Positions 9,682 through 21,800 of a stretch of 64,000 nt of DNA are shown one piece after another. Every line of letters begins with the position of its first letter. Within the stretch, counting starts at the first letter, position 1. This DNA comes from Phyto melanocephala (taxonomy: Eukaryota; Arthropoda; Insecta; Diptera; Rhinophoridae). The translations under genes and the position numbers were made by a program. The stretch lies in contig OW799233.1 of assembly GCA_941918925.1 (NCBI GenBank), forward strand, positions 131,030,833 to 131,094,832, in the 5' to 3' direction. The notes under the pieces were generated by a model. The model did not search any database. It was not told the origin of the DNA and saw nothing but the letters and a program-made list of their open reading frames with translations.

Positions 9682-11724
9682 ATGGCGCCCGAGCAGGGAC
9701 CCGATTCAAAATCGCAACGCGAAAAAATGGAAACCGTCGCCAACGATGAAGAATCGACCCGAAACAACGAAAGTGGCAAATGTGATAAGCCGTCCACCAG
9801 TCAAAACTTGAGCCAAAGATCTGTCGGCTGGATTTACCTGTTACGAAAAGAACAACTGATTGAGCAGTGTAAGAATGTTGGTATAGCCACGGGTGGATTT
9901 ACCGTGGAGCATTTACGTAAGCAGTTGGCTGAAAATCTTCGCTTCCAACGCCTAAGGGCCTCGGCTGAGAATATATTGCTGGAGCTGGAAAAAGAAGTTA
10001 CGACAGCCGAACGGAGTATCGTCCTAGATGACGAAGTCTCAATAACAGTACCTGCCACATCGTCCCATAAACCTGCTTCTGACATTGACATCATGAACAT
10101 CATTCACCGGTGGGATTTGACATTCTCCGGGGAAACCGACTTGATGGAGTTTCTCGAGCGAATTGAGGAACTGGCCGAGTGCTACCAAGTGCCACGCGAT
10201 CGTCTTTTACCGTCAATGCTAAGCGTGTTACGAGGCAACGCTCTTAAATGGTACCGAGTAAAGAGAGAGGAAATCCGAACATGGCGGGATTTCAGAGAGG
10301 AAATAGGAAAATTTTTCCTCCCTTCGCAATATCTTGCCCAGTTGGCACAGACATTCTACAACAGAAGACAGAACAACCGAGAGCGGGCCAAGGATTATAT
10401 ACTCAATATGCTGACACTCGCTAGACGACATCCTATCTTAGGGAAAAGCAACAATCTGGATCGGATTTACGATGGCTTGCGAACTGAATACAAGTACTAC
10501 GTCCGACGCACGGATTTCGATAGTTTGGAAAAACTGGTCGTAATGACCGACGAATATGAGGCCTTACGAAAGGAAGACCGTCCGTCCACTTCGTACATGA
10601 TTACGAACATAGCCTATGAAAGAACAAAACGATGCTGGAGGTGCAAAGGGGTAGGCCACAAGAGAATGACGTGCCACCGCCCTAGACGACTCTTCTGTTC
10701 GTACTGTGGTCGGGATGGGACTTTTTCACGAAACTGTGTATGTCATAACCCCGACTCTTTATGCACCGTTAATGTGCCGCCATCCAACGACGGCCGTTAT
10801 TATCTTACAGTCGGGGTTTATAACCGACAAGTCCGAGCACTCGTTGATACAGGTTCATCCCGAACATACATCGGCGGCTCGTTGAAGGCATACCTAGAGG
10901 ACAAGAAAATCAGTCCCACCAGTAGTAATGGTATAGTGCAAATGGCGGGTCAGTCGATAGCAACTTCTCCCGAAGTATTTCACATTCCCATTAACTACCG
11001 GAGTTTCGAGATAGGGATACATGCATCGGTGATCCCCAGCCTGGCCGAACCTATGGTATTAGGAATGGATTTTTTGAGGGCCGTAAACATCGAAGTCCGA
11101 TTAGACAACGAGATACTAACGGCACCTGCAAGTATTACGCCCCTTCGCTGCTCGTCTAACCGTACATTGACCACACGAGGATTCTTATCCGAAGACGAAA
11201 ACCGAAGGCTAGAAAACCAAAACCTATTTCATAAGAGGAAATTCGATTCAGTGCGAGGATTAAATACCGTCGCCAAGCACGAGAATCGGTTACGGCACAC
11301 TAATCTCAACAAACAGCGGACCGCTAATACTGAAAAGAAGAAACCGAACCAGAAAAAGAGGAGGAAGAAAGAAAGAAAACACACCATACCAGCCTCCACC
11401 AGAAGCTCGTCCAGGAGTCGTAAACAACATCCAGTTGCATCCCCCGATTCACAACGATCAACCAACACCACTCGTATCACCCGTACCAAACTACCCTCAA
11501 CCGAAATGGGTAGTGACAAACCCGATTACGACCATCCCGGTATCAGAAGAATGTCATATGGCGACCGGCCGACCATTACATTAACCACCGCATTACCATC
11601 AGCATCAAAACCAAGTGAAACTACCGGACCGAACACTACAGGCACCGAGCGCACACGATCATCAAACGACCGAAGCATCGCTTCCCCAAAGTGGGGGGGA
11701 AATGTGACGTGGTTATCTTGGTAA
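9682..11724 (+). CDS. Gag-protease polyprotein of the LTR element
   Basis: 680 codons open from the ATG at 9682, which overlaps the primer site. A second ATG at 9727 (A at -3, G at +4) is a better start and would give 665 aa. Order of parts: a SAP-like helical segment (about 51-90), a retrotransposon Gag domain (about 140-290), a CCHC knuckle C-x2-C-x4-H-x4-C at 318-331, a second knuckle near 339-352 whose His is replaced by Thr, then an aspartic protease with LVDTGSS (Asp near 389) and a flap-side LGMDFL motif. A Lys/Arg-rich tail follows. The frame ends in the first bases of the 3' LTR (TAA). No polymerase follows. The frame is intact, as expected for a young copy. Confidence 0.88.
   Translation: MAPEQGPDSKSQREKMETVANDEESTRNNESGKCDKPSTSQNLSQRSVGWIYLLRKEQLIEQCKNVGIATGGFTVEHLRKQLAENLRFQRLRASAENILLELEKEVTTAERSIVLDDEVSITVPATSSHKPASDIDIMNIIHRWDLTFSGETDLMEFLERIEELAECYQVPRDRLLPSMLSVLRGNALKWYRVKREEIRTWRDFREEIGKFFLPSQYLAQLAQTFYNRRQNNRERAKDYILNMLTLARRHPILGKSNNLDRIYDGLRTEYKYYVRRTDFDSLEKLVVMTDEYEALRKEDRPSTSYMITNIAYERTKRCWRCKGVGHKRMTCHRPRRLFCSYCGRDGTFSRNCVCHNPDSLCTVNVPPSNDGRYYLTVGVYNRQVRALVDTGSSRTYIGGSLKAYLEDKKISPTSSNGIVQMAGQSIATSPEVFHIPINYRSFEIGIHASVIPSLAEPMVLGMDFLRAVNIEVRLDNEILTAPASITPLRCSSNRTLTTRGFLSEDENRRLENQNLFHKRKFDSVRGLNTVAKHENRLRHTNLNKQRTANTEKKKPNQKKRRKKERKHTIPASTRSSSRSRKQHPVASPDSQRSTNTTRITRTKLPSTEMGSDKPDYDHPGIRRMSYGDRPTITLTTALPSASKPSETTGPNTTGTERTRSSNDRSIASPKWGGNVTWLSW
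9683..9700 (+). other. Primer binding site, tRNA-Lys type
   Basis: TGGCGCCCGAGCAGGGAC starts two bases after the 5' LTR. It matches the complement of the animal tRNA-Lys(UUU) 3' end in 17 of 18 bases as I recall it; the one difference gives a G-U wobble. The ATG of the gag frame (9682) overlaps this site. Confidence 0.85.
11688..11702 (+). other. Polypurine tract
   Basis: AAAGTGGGGGGGAAA directly abuts the 3' LTR, the expected plus-strand primer position. It lies inside the end of the Gag-protease frame. Confidence 0.8.
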
Positions 11725-13196
11725 CCACGCACATATAATATATATATACATATAATATAGAAATAGTAATAATAGTCATTTTTTTATAAGTAAGATAATA
11801 CGTATGAGGTATAGTAAATGGTATGAATGCTCTTACTACTACGGGTTATATTGAATACCCTTAATACCCTTTTGTTTACTTTTTAGTTAGAATTCTCATT
11901 AGGTTTATTCATCAATACGTATGAGTATACCAACTTAGCATGTAGTGGGGGCGGTTCAAACAAGACTAGAATTTGCCCAACTTGGTGTTACGTACGTAAT
12001 ACCAACCCCGGACCTCGAATTTATATTTGAGTGCCACTTCACACAGCGGCTCCGGCTGACTGTTTAGGACATAGCGGCTTCGGCTGACTGTTAGAAACAC
12101 AGCGGCTTCGGCTGACTGTTAGAAACACAGCGGCTTCGGCTGACTGTTAGAAACACAGCGGCTTCGGCTGACTGTTAGAAACACAGCGGCTTCGGCTGAC
12201 TGTTAGAAACACAGCGGCTTCGGCTGACTGTTAGAAACACCGCGGCTTCGGCTGACTGTTAGAAACACAGCGGCTTCGGCTGACTGTTAGAAACACAGCG
12301 GCTTCGGCTGACTGTTAGAAACACAGCGGCTTCGGCTGACTGTTAGAAACACAGCGGTTTCGGCTGACTGTTAGAAACACAGCGGCTTCGGCTGACTGTT
12401 AGAACCACAGCGGCTTCGGCTGACTGTTAGAAACACAGCGGCTTCGGCTGACTGTTTCGTTAAGTTAGATATAAGGACGATTGTAGTATCGTAGGAATCA
12501 TAGCTATAAGACGATTGTAGTATTGTAGGAATCATAGAGATAAGACGATTGTAATATTGTAGAAGCGTAGAATTAAGAAGATCGTAATATTATAAATACT
12601 AACTATATCCACATCACCGAACCCGTTCACCGAGTGAATACACCACATCATCGTTACCGAACTTATTCATCAAGCGACTCACGAGTCATCACCGTTACCG
12701 AACCCGTTTACCGAACCCGTTTACCGAGTGAGTACGCCACATCCTCGTTACCGAACTTATTCATCAAGCGACTCACGAATCGGCACCGTTACCGATCCTG
12801 CCGATCTATTCACCGAACGACTCTAACCGTTACCGATCCTGCCGATCTATTCACCGAACGACTCTAACCGTTACCGATCCTGTCTGCCGTTACCGATCTT
12901 ATTCACCGAGCGACTCACGATACTTCGTCATAACTTATCCCGCTGCCGAACGATTCTAGCCGCTGCTGATCCAGCTCCCCAGCAACTCCCGACACACCAC
13001 CATTGTCACAAGTAATTCGTTGTACTTAATATTTTTGTTATATAAATAAATCGAAACGTATAAATAAAGTAAATTCTATTGTCAACCCCGAATAAGGGTA
13101 AATAATTGGTCTTTTATTATACTTAAGGTTCGTGGATCCGTAAGTTGACCTTGGACACGACTGAACTACCTCAGCCTTTGACAAAACCACGTTACA
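11703..13196 (+). repeat. 3' LTR
   Basis: Same 1,494-bp length as the 5' copy with no difference seen, including a second 28-bp array at 12044-12456. The downstream AGTT at 13197-13200 repeats the upstream flank. Confidence 0.93.
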
Positions 13197-13523
13197 AGTT
13201 TACATATATATTTGATTTTTTTTTTATATCTAGTGATAGTAAAAGTTTTTTATTTAATGGATAAAGTAGAAAAAGCTTTTAATAGTAAAAAATTTTTTGC
13301 TAAGAAGTAAACAGTGCACATGTGTGTGTGTGTATTCTTTAGACAGTGTATATTTGTTGATGTTTGATAGCTAAAAACATAACTTTTTTTATTTTAAAAA
13401 TAAAATCTTTATTAAATTGTTTACACTTAAATCTCATTATTTTAAAATTAAAAAAAATTTTGGCATTTTTTTCATATAATTGTTTTTTTACAATGATGAT
13501 TTTTAATATGCACATAAAATATT

Positions 13524-13620
13524 GTTATACCCTTCACCTGTGGTGCACAATTTTCTACAATTTTCATTTCCGACCCCATAAAGTATATATTTTCTGAAAG
13601 CTTATGAATAGAGGAGTCGA
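13524..13620 (+). repeat. Truncated copy of the TATACCC-type dispersed repeat
   Basis: Carries TATACCCTTCACCTGTGGTG, then GACCCCATAAAGTATATATT and GAATAGAGGAGTCGATT, the same modules as at 44974, 48684, 60392 and 63271. It is cut short after the GTCGATT module. The rest of 13201-13867 is AT-rich without a gene, apart from a stem-loop near 13699-13727 (GCTACC/GGTAGC followed by GAAA) and a poly-A run near 13750. Confidence 0.75.
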
Positions 13621-13867
13621 TTAAATTTGTAATTTCAATTCGTAATTGTTTTGAATTTGTTTTTCGTTAAATATAATTTGTATACATATTTACTCTAAAG
13701 AAGCTACCCATTGTTTGGTAGCGAAATATTGGTTACTAATAAATAATTTTTTATAAAAAAAAAAAACAAAAAAGTTTATCTCAAGCTTAAATAAAATCAA
13801 ATGTTATCAATTAAAAAAGATTAAGAAATTTTAACCATATATTTAATATATAAAATAAAAAAAAAAT

Positions 13868-14291
13868 TTGTTGGCTCAGTTGGGATTCGATGCCACGTTA
13901 ACTCTGCCCAGTATACCACGTTTGTATGTATATATGTATGTATGTTTGTATGTATGTATGTACATATGTATGTGTTGTACATTGTTGTTGTGAAAAAAAT
14001 GGGGTGGTCGTAGTTTTTACCTCATATCTCAGTTGTTTATATACCAATTTTTGCGATTTTCAATAGCGATCAGCTCCTGAATATTTCTGATATTTTAATA
14101 CCTCACGGGTCCAGCCGATGTCGGAGGGGTTCAAAAAGTTGATTTTAATATACACACAGACAGACTGACAGAGCTTAATCGACTCCTCTATTCATAAGCT
14201 TTGAGAAAATATATACTTTATGGGGTTGGAAATGAAAATTGTAGAAATTTTACACGGAATGACAAACCTTTTTTCACTGTGTAAAGGGTAA
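13868..14291 (-). repeat. Inverted copy of the TATACCC-type dispersed repeat
   Basis: Read on the minus strand it runs from a TACCCTTT start through the GTCGATTAAG and GTCTGTC modules to GGCATCGAATCCCA near 13880, like the plus copy at 63271-63705. A TATG-type microsatellite (about 13921-13965) lies inside. Together with 13524-13620 it makes an inverted pair. Confidence 0.8.
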
Positions 14292-14336
14292 AAAAATGAA
14301 AAATGTGTAGTAAGAGTAATCGGGATACCTTGAAGA

Positions 14337-14408
14337 GGCTCAATGGTCTAGGGGTATGATTCTCGCTTTGGGTGCGAGAGGTCCCGGGTTCAAATCCCGG
14401 TTGAGCCC
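14337..14408 (+). tRNA. tRNA-Pro (anticodon TGG)
   Basis: 72-nt cloverleaf. Acceptor stem GGCTCAA (14337-14343) pairs with TTGAGCC (14401-14407) and the discriminator is C. Anticodon stem CTCGC/GCGAG encloses the 7-nt loop TTTGGGT with anticodon TGG at 14369-14371. The A box is TGGTCTAGGGGTA and the B box GGTTCAAATCC. A T5 terminator follows at 14413-14417. The body matches fly tRNA-Pro(TGG); the two inner acceptor pairs are A-T. No CCA is encoded and no intron is present. Confidence 0.96.
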
Positions 14409-15804
14409 TCTATTTTTCTTATTATTTTATCGGTCATTATTATAACAGCATTATCAATCAGTTTGTATAGCCTTTTTGTGAACTTTTGAACTCTTCTTCA
14501 TTCAAGAGTGATTAACGTTCAAAACACTGGTTAATCAGGTGCTATACAATTTTGCATAATGTTTAAAGCGACTTATGTCAATATGTTTTTTTTTTAATAT
14601 CTAGAACAAAAATTAGGTAAGAGAAATGAGTGTTTAAGGGAAAAAATAAAGCCTTTTTTTATCAAGTTAGGTAGTATATAAAGCTCGTTACTTTTCAAGT
14701 TGAGTTAGGCGGTTTGTGTTTGTGACCACAGATATTGTATATAAACAAAAAAGTTGTTAAATTTCTAAACCCCATGGTAACTTTGGGCCATCATTGTACA
14801 TATGTTTTAAAAATTAAAACAATTTTGAAAATTACGACAATACGATATCAAAGCACATTTTGTTAATCACTAAATTTTTTTTTTTTTATTTTGAAATTTT
14901 CATTTAAAATATGTTGCTTATGGTTGTGCTAATATTATTACACAGCTTTGTAGAGATTCTATAATACGATTCGATTGAACTTTAAAAAACAAAATAATAT
15001 TTAAAAACCCCTCCATTTCATGCTAATATTACCTAACAAAACCGTTAAACATAAAATAAACTTCCTATACATATTTACATTCCAACGACGACGGTTTTTT
15101 TATGCTTAATAATTTTCTGCTCCATATATGCAATATTAAGATTCATTTAAGGAAGTTAATAATATTAAGGTACAAAATAATTGACTGTTCCTTAAAAGTG
15201 TTAAATTTAATATCTAATCAAAATTTTACACACTCAAAGCCGTTACTAAGGTGATAAAAATAACAACAACAAAGAGGAAAAAAGCAGAGAGTAAAAGGTC
15301 AACCAGAAATCAAAACAAAATTTTGTATTAGTGTTAGTGCAAAAATGAAGTTTAATGCTTGTTGTAAACCTCGATTACATTTAGTGCTCAAAAAATGTTT
15401 AAATCTGCAACAACAATCCGGCTAAGAAAAACAAGTCTAAAATGAGTACATTTAACCAAAACGTAAAAACATCAATAACAACAATTTGTTTTATTGGAAA
15501 AATCTTATTAAAATATTTTTATTTTCATATATGTATTTATTGGTAACACCTGCGTTGCCATAGTAGCGCGTTATGAATTTTTCTATGACATCTGTGATAA
15601 GGGACAAAGTTTTTCGAACTGCTTTCCTAATTATTTAACTAAAGTGAAAAGCAAGGTGTATTGTAAGTCAATACAGCTTGGTGAAAAATAATCAAACTTC
15701 AAAATTTTGTCAAAATAATTATAAATTTCTATAGAAAAAAAATAATAATAAGAAAAAAAATCTTATAAAAAAATACAACCGACTGAAAATTATAAAAAAT
15801 CAAC
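14409..15804. other. Upstream region of hemingway
   Basis: AT-rich with no gene. Presumed promoter and 5' UTR of the plus-strand gene starting at 15805. No TATA box can be chosen with confidence. Confidence 0.45.
15554..15567 (+). promoter_or_regulatory. X-box-like RFX site upstream of hemingway
   Basis: GTTGCC-AT-AGTAGC fits the RFX consensus GYTRYC-N(1-3)-RRHRAC with one mismatch in the second half site. It is 238 bp before the start codon. RFX drives many ciliary genes in flies, and hmw is a ciliary/flagellar gene. A GGTAAC half site lies just upstream at 15542-15547. A single short match, so only suggestive. Confidence 0.4.
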
Positions 15805-18800
15805 ATGACGGACGTTGAAAATTCGGACGATGAGCGTTATGCCAACGAATCTTTCGAGAATGAATCAGATACTGAAATACCAGAAACCACAGAGTTTGAA
15901 ATTGAGACAAACGAGAGTAGCGAAGACGATGAAGAGGAAGATGAGGAGAATGATGATGATGATGATGATTTGTCTTCTGTAAAATTAAATACGGTAAGAT
16001 TTTTACAAGAAAACCGAACATAAAAATAAATTTTTAAGCATCGAAAAAAATAATTTAGAAACAAAACGTTCCAAAAACTTTTCAATATAAAATATTCACC
16101 CTTTCGTGAAATACATACATACATACACATACATATATGATCCCATAATGATCCATATTAATTACATTCATTTTCTTCGCAATGAAAATTGGTATTATGA
16201 AATTCATGTGGAATTTTGTTTTCCTTTATTGAAAAGCTAAGGTAAACTATCAATGCACATTGAATGTTAAGAAAAATAAACGAAACTTTTTTTAAGATTT
16301 GCATTTTAGGCAAAAGGTAAAATATTTCGAGCGGAAACATTTTTGCGATGGTGGTGTTGATAAGCTATTTTCAGAATCTAAGTGAAAATATTATCCGAAA
16401 CTTATTTTTGCAACAATAACAAAACACAATTTTCACTCAAATCACTCGATCGTACCATTTTTTACTAATTATGTTTTAGAATGTAAAATTTTTTATAGAA
16501 AATATCTTTGAATATAAAATTCTCTTAAAGAAAATTTCAAACATATATATATTTTTAAATAGAAACTCTTTTCAAGCAATATATTTCTAGAGAAAGTTAA
16601 TTTGAACACAACTTTCTATAGAAAATTGTTTCATTTGTCAAATGTTTATCAATTTTATTTCAAAATAAGTAAGAATACCTTCACCACCATGTAATGGGTA
16701 TAATTATCACATCGTAGCGTAGTCAGATTTCAGATTTAATGTACGCCATTTTGCTTTATTATTTTCCACACCACACCAACTCTGACTGAAATTTTACATT
16801 GTTGATTGTGTTCTGCTTTTCAAGCCCTTTCAATTGATACCCATAATGATGAGTTAATGAAAAAAATATTCGCCATTTTGTTTAGGATGCCATCTTGAAT
16901 TTTAGACTTTTTCATAGTTTACTATCTTTAACTGGTCACGCACTTTCATTTAATAATGATATTCTGGGATTTGATGACAACAAAGCCGTAATTATTATAT
17001 TTGACCCATATTCTCAGACATTTTATTTCGGACGCCAACTTGAATTTTTAACCTTTTATAGTTTACTGTATTGTACTGGTCAAGTCCTTTCGTTAGATAC
17101 CTATATTGGGGTGGTTAAAGGAATAAATTTTTATTTTCTAGATTTGGCCCATATATTAATATATTAAACGCCATTTTGTAGTAAACTTTAAATTTCTGAT
17201 AGAGCATTATATTCTGCTTACTTTAAAAAAAATTTTTATACTCGAAAATATTTCTACAGAAAAGTTTATGTTGATTATTGAAAATTTTATGTTCTCTAAG
17301 GTTTTTTAATAAAATTTTAAATTTAAAAAGGTTTCAAACAAAAAATATAAACTACGTTCAGATTTATAATATAAAATCTTTATTTCTTAAAAGCTTTAAA
17401 ATTTCTTTGTTTAAATTGTAATTTTTGTTCTTCAAGGGTCCCATCAAACGAAAAAGTTTTTCCAACACTTTTACCACTTTCAACAATACGGATGTGGTGC
17501 CATTTGCCTCCTCTTCTGATGAAGAAGATGATGTTATATTGGGTCATACGGTGGCAGAAATTAATACTCCCTCTATGTTTTTTGAAAATGATGACGAGCC
17601 AAAACCAGCACCTCGTTATTTCACTTTAAATCAAAATAACCATCCCCAAAAGAGCATGGAGAAAGATACTTATGAAAGTTCGGAGGAAATAAGTGAAGAA
17701 AACGAGGATGATGATGAAGAAGACGAAGAGCTTAAGAAAATACAAGATATGGAAAAACGATATCTGAAGCAGAACTCGGCAAAAATTTCAAATGAAACAA
17801 TTAACGAATATGAAAAAAATTCGGAAACGGAAGAAGAAGAAGAAGAAGTAGAAGAAGTAGAAGAAAACAACTCAGATAATGTACCAGTAACTGATGAACA
17901 AGAATCAGAGAGTGAAGTTGAAGTTGAAGGAGTGAATGAGCAAGAGTTAGAAATGGATGATAAAAATGATGCATCAACAAAAGCAGCTGTAAAAAATAAC
18001 CAAGAAGATAGTAGTACCTATAAATCGAAAAAACAAACCAATATAATACAATCAGAAATAGATCAAGACCATTTAATAGAACTTATACAAACTTCTTTAA
18101 CCAATTTACAAATCTCATCCACGACTGACAAGCAACACACTATTCCAACGAGTAGTCAACACTTGACGATTTCCGAAATTGCTACACAAACTGTTGATAT
18201 ATCAAATATACAAAATCGTGAAACAATTGCCTTGGCAGTTGCAAATGTTCTCAAAAGCACAGGTATTACAAACCTGCAGTCGTTAGTTAAGAAAGTAGAG
18301 TCTCAAGAACAAATTAGGGAACCTCAAAAACATCAACATTGTGAAGATACTAGGCAACCAACCAATGAGTTTGAAAATAAAAGTGTTGAAGAGCACGAAG
18401 TCGAAATTGTTAAATACAATGACAATAAGGGCAAAAGTGAGACAGAAGTTGGAGAAATTCAAAAAAGTCATGACAGCTATGATGGCAAAGATGTTTATGA
18501 CAGCGAACGTGACGTTTATTATGATGGTCAATTTGAATATCGGATTACCAGCAAAACTCCTACTAGTTTTAATTCCGACGATTATATTTTTCATGCTAAT
18601 TTCATAAAACACTTTCATCGAACAAATTCTACAGATAACTTAAGGTAAAGGCGACACTAAGTATGTATGTTAAAAAAATAATTTCAAACTGAATTGTTTT
18701 TTTGGAAAATTTTTGTAAAATAGTACAACAAAGCTATCATTTAGTTTACATATGGTTCGTCATCGTAAATTTTACATATCGATGGTCACAAGTAGAAAGG

Positions 18801-21800
18801 CCCTAACTCTTATTTTTCATGAAATTAGTTTTTCAATGACTTCAATACATTACACACAAATACACCTCGACACAAAAATTTAATGCTATAGGATCAAAAA
18901 TAACTGTTTACAAGCACTTTTACAAAAGAAGTTTCTATTACCTTCTCCTGTAAAATTACAATTAATTGAGTAAGGGCTTTTCTACTTGTGACCATCAATA
19001 TGTAGTTCCAATTATCGTGCCTGATATGTGTATCAGTGTTGTTCCTTACTTATAACAACAATTTGAAATAGTTGGATGTGTGGTCATGACATTTTATATA
19101 GTGTTTCTTTTTCAAGGTATAAAACTTTAAAAAAAAGCAACAAATTCATAAGACATTTGGGACTGTGCCTTTTAAAGCGCTATCCTGACTGTCAAGCATA
19201 CCCAGTCTTTTTTAGCTTTTTATTTTACTTATTTTTTGGCTTCTAAATGATCAAACGTTGCTGGTTTATCAGCATAGACCAGCGATTTAACATCTAAAGG
19301 TGTCAAATTACAGGAACGAGGTTGCAAATTTACAGGTAAATTTTTTGATATACCAAAAGTTTGATTTAACAAAGTGATGGTTTCACGCGCTACATGGCAT
19401 GTTTCGTTGTCTTGTTGGAACCATTTCTCCTCCAAATGTTTTGCAATAACATGGCGAATAAAAAATCACGGGACCGGGTTGCTGAGAAAGCCGTTGGATC
19501 GATAACTTTGAGTCCTCTGTCACACTGACATTTACATCAGCAATCTTGTACGGGTTGTCTGTACGGGTTATAATTGGATAAATATTGTCCAATAGAGTTA
19601 ATATTATCAATAATAAATCTATTGTACTACGTATTACTTGCTAAGTTTGACGATTATGCGCACCGTAAACTAGACAAAGTGCTGTATAAGTTTGGCGAAG
19701 AGATATTACATTTTCACGATTTCCACGTGATTTGCCAAAGTATACTGAAACAAGTCTATTTAACCCACTTCATTAGTATGACAGCTAGTTTTACAATTGT
19801 ATATGTATTACTATCGAAAGTGCTATATATGTATAAAAAACACTTTTAGAAAATCGTTTAGTTGTGTATAGAAATTATTTTCGAACTCAACTAGTTCATT
19901 TGTATATAGTAGTTTTATACATACTAAATTTAAATATTAGTCATTGTTAGAGAGTTGTGAATGAGTGTATTCACCTCAAATATACTGAAAAAAATTTAAC
20001 ATTAATTTTACAGGAATTTAAGCATCAAGCTCTATGACATTTTTTTTGTCTCAGCCGGAATACGGACCAGGCTATGTTGATTTTGAAGTTTCACGCTCTA
20101 ACCACCGCACAAACATATTATTAGCGGAACTCACTCTTTGATGCAAACTACCCTTGCAAGTCGTGCAGACCGTGCAAGTCTAGCAAACAATTTAACTTGT
20201 GCACGACTACAAAAACAAATTCTATTAAATTGCAATTTCCATAACTTGAGCAAATATGCACAACTAAAAATCAGTGCAAAGTAATGTCACACAAATTTGC
20301 ACAACAGATACACAATTTGTTTACTCTCAGGAATTAAAATCTCCACAAATTCAATTTCATACATGGCATTTTTTCCCAAAAAAAATTGTGATATTAGGTT
20401 TGTTCGACGTAAATCCGGGTAAAGTCAAAATTTGCTGGAACGCAAAAAACCACATTTCAAGCCCGAAAAAAAACGTCAAAATTGTACGGCTGTTGTTTAG
20501 AGATCCAGGTTGATATGCCCCCAGCCGGCTTACCGCCGTCGCCGAATTATTTTGTTCGGATGAACCGCATCAGGCTATCTCGACTGATGGCGTTAAATGC
20601 TTTTTACAAACTAGAAATGAGAGGATTATATTTTTCTCATTCTCTTTTAAAACTTCCTAAAATTTTTACAATTAAGAAATTTATTTTTCTAATTTTTTTC
20701 GCTGTCGTATGGTGTTTCGATCGTATAACGAACTGCTAAAGAGATGATGAGATAAAAAAATAATATGAAATATGAAAAAATATATAAAAAGTTAAAGAGA
20801 AATAAATGTGTACTATGCACTTCCACCCGTTGCTACCAAATTTCGACTGTCTGCTTTTCAGTTTCTCTATTGTAAAAGGGGACTTAGCACTAAGTTTTAA
20901 TGAAAAAGATTTAAAATAACTCTGTTATGTCCGCAATCAAACAATAGAGTATATATATTACGGTTGCACTAAAAATTACAAGAAAAACATATTAACATAT
21001 ATCGTTGTTTTTTCAACTCGCTTTCATTCGTGCACATATGGTAATACGAAATCAATTTAATTTTCTATTATAAAAAACAGAAGTTTCTGTATGATAACGT
21101 TAAAATAGTTTAATCATTATTAGGTTTGATATAGGAAATTATATTGAGTTTTATGTTTATATTTTATTCGAACTTTTTACTATATATTAAATTTTAATGT
21201 GAATCATTTTTATTTTGGCTTGAGTTTATTTATTTTTTTATTTAATTTTATAATCCAAATTGAATTAAATTGTAACCATTTTTAGAAATATTCTTTCTAA
21301 TATTAGTTCCGATATTAGCCGAGTGGAATGCATTTTCGAAATCAGCTACGATTTCATCATTACACTCTTTATCGGTATTTCTATTTATGTTACAATTCAA
21401 TGAAATTTGAATTAGTGAATCTTAGTATTATTTCTCAAAATTTTGTTGAACTTTTTATTTCACCTATCAAATGACAATTCTTTATTCAACGTGTTCATAT
21501 TCTTTATATATTCCTAAAAATTGTTACAATTTAATTTAATTTGAATTATAAAATTAAATAAAAGAATAAATAAACTTAAGCCAAAATAAAAATGATTCAC
21601 ATTAAAATTTAATATATTGAGTTTTACTAATATATATCCTGGATCAATACTCTTGTTATAAAAAAATAGTGGAATGCTAAGTTTTTGTAATCGTAAAGAT
21701 ATGACTGCACAATATGATTAACGCAAAACCTACTTATTTCGTTAAAACACTTATTTTCGGTTTTTTTTATTTTAATAATTTTTTAAACCAGCTCCAATCT

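Larger units (their letters stand above)
8187..13196 (+). mobile_element. Complete non-autonomous LTR retrotransposon (Gag-protease only)
   Basis: A 5,010-bp element bounded by two 1,494-bp LTRs that start TGTGACGTGG and end CACGTTACA. It is flanked by a 4-bp target duplication AGTT (8183-8186 and 13197-13200). The internal part is only about 2 kb: primer site, one Gag-protease frame and a polypurine tract. Reverse transcriptase, RNase H and integrase are missing, so it must borrow them. The LTRs looked identical when read in parallel, including irregular copies of the internal minisatellite, which means a very recent insertion. The 4-bp duplication and gag style point to the Gypsy side of LTR elements; with no polymerase the family cannot be fixed. 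Confidence 0.92.

Noticed and set aside
15837..16130. Minus-strand Ser-rich frame opposite hmw exon 1
   Set aside because: An antisense shadow of Asp/Glu (GAT/GAA) runs; the same holds for 17670-17870.
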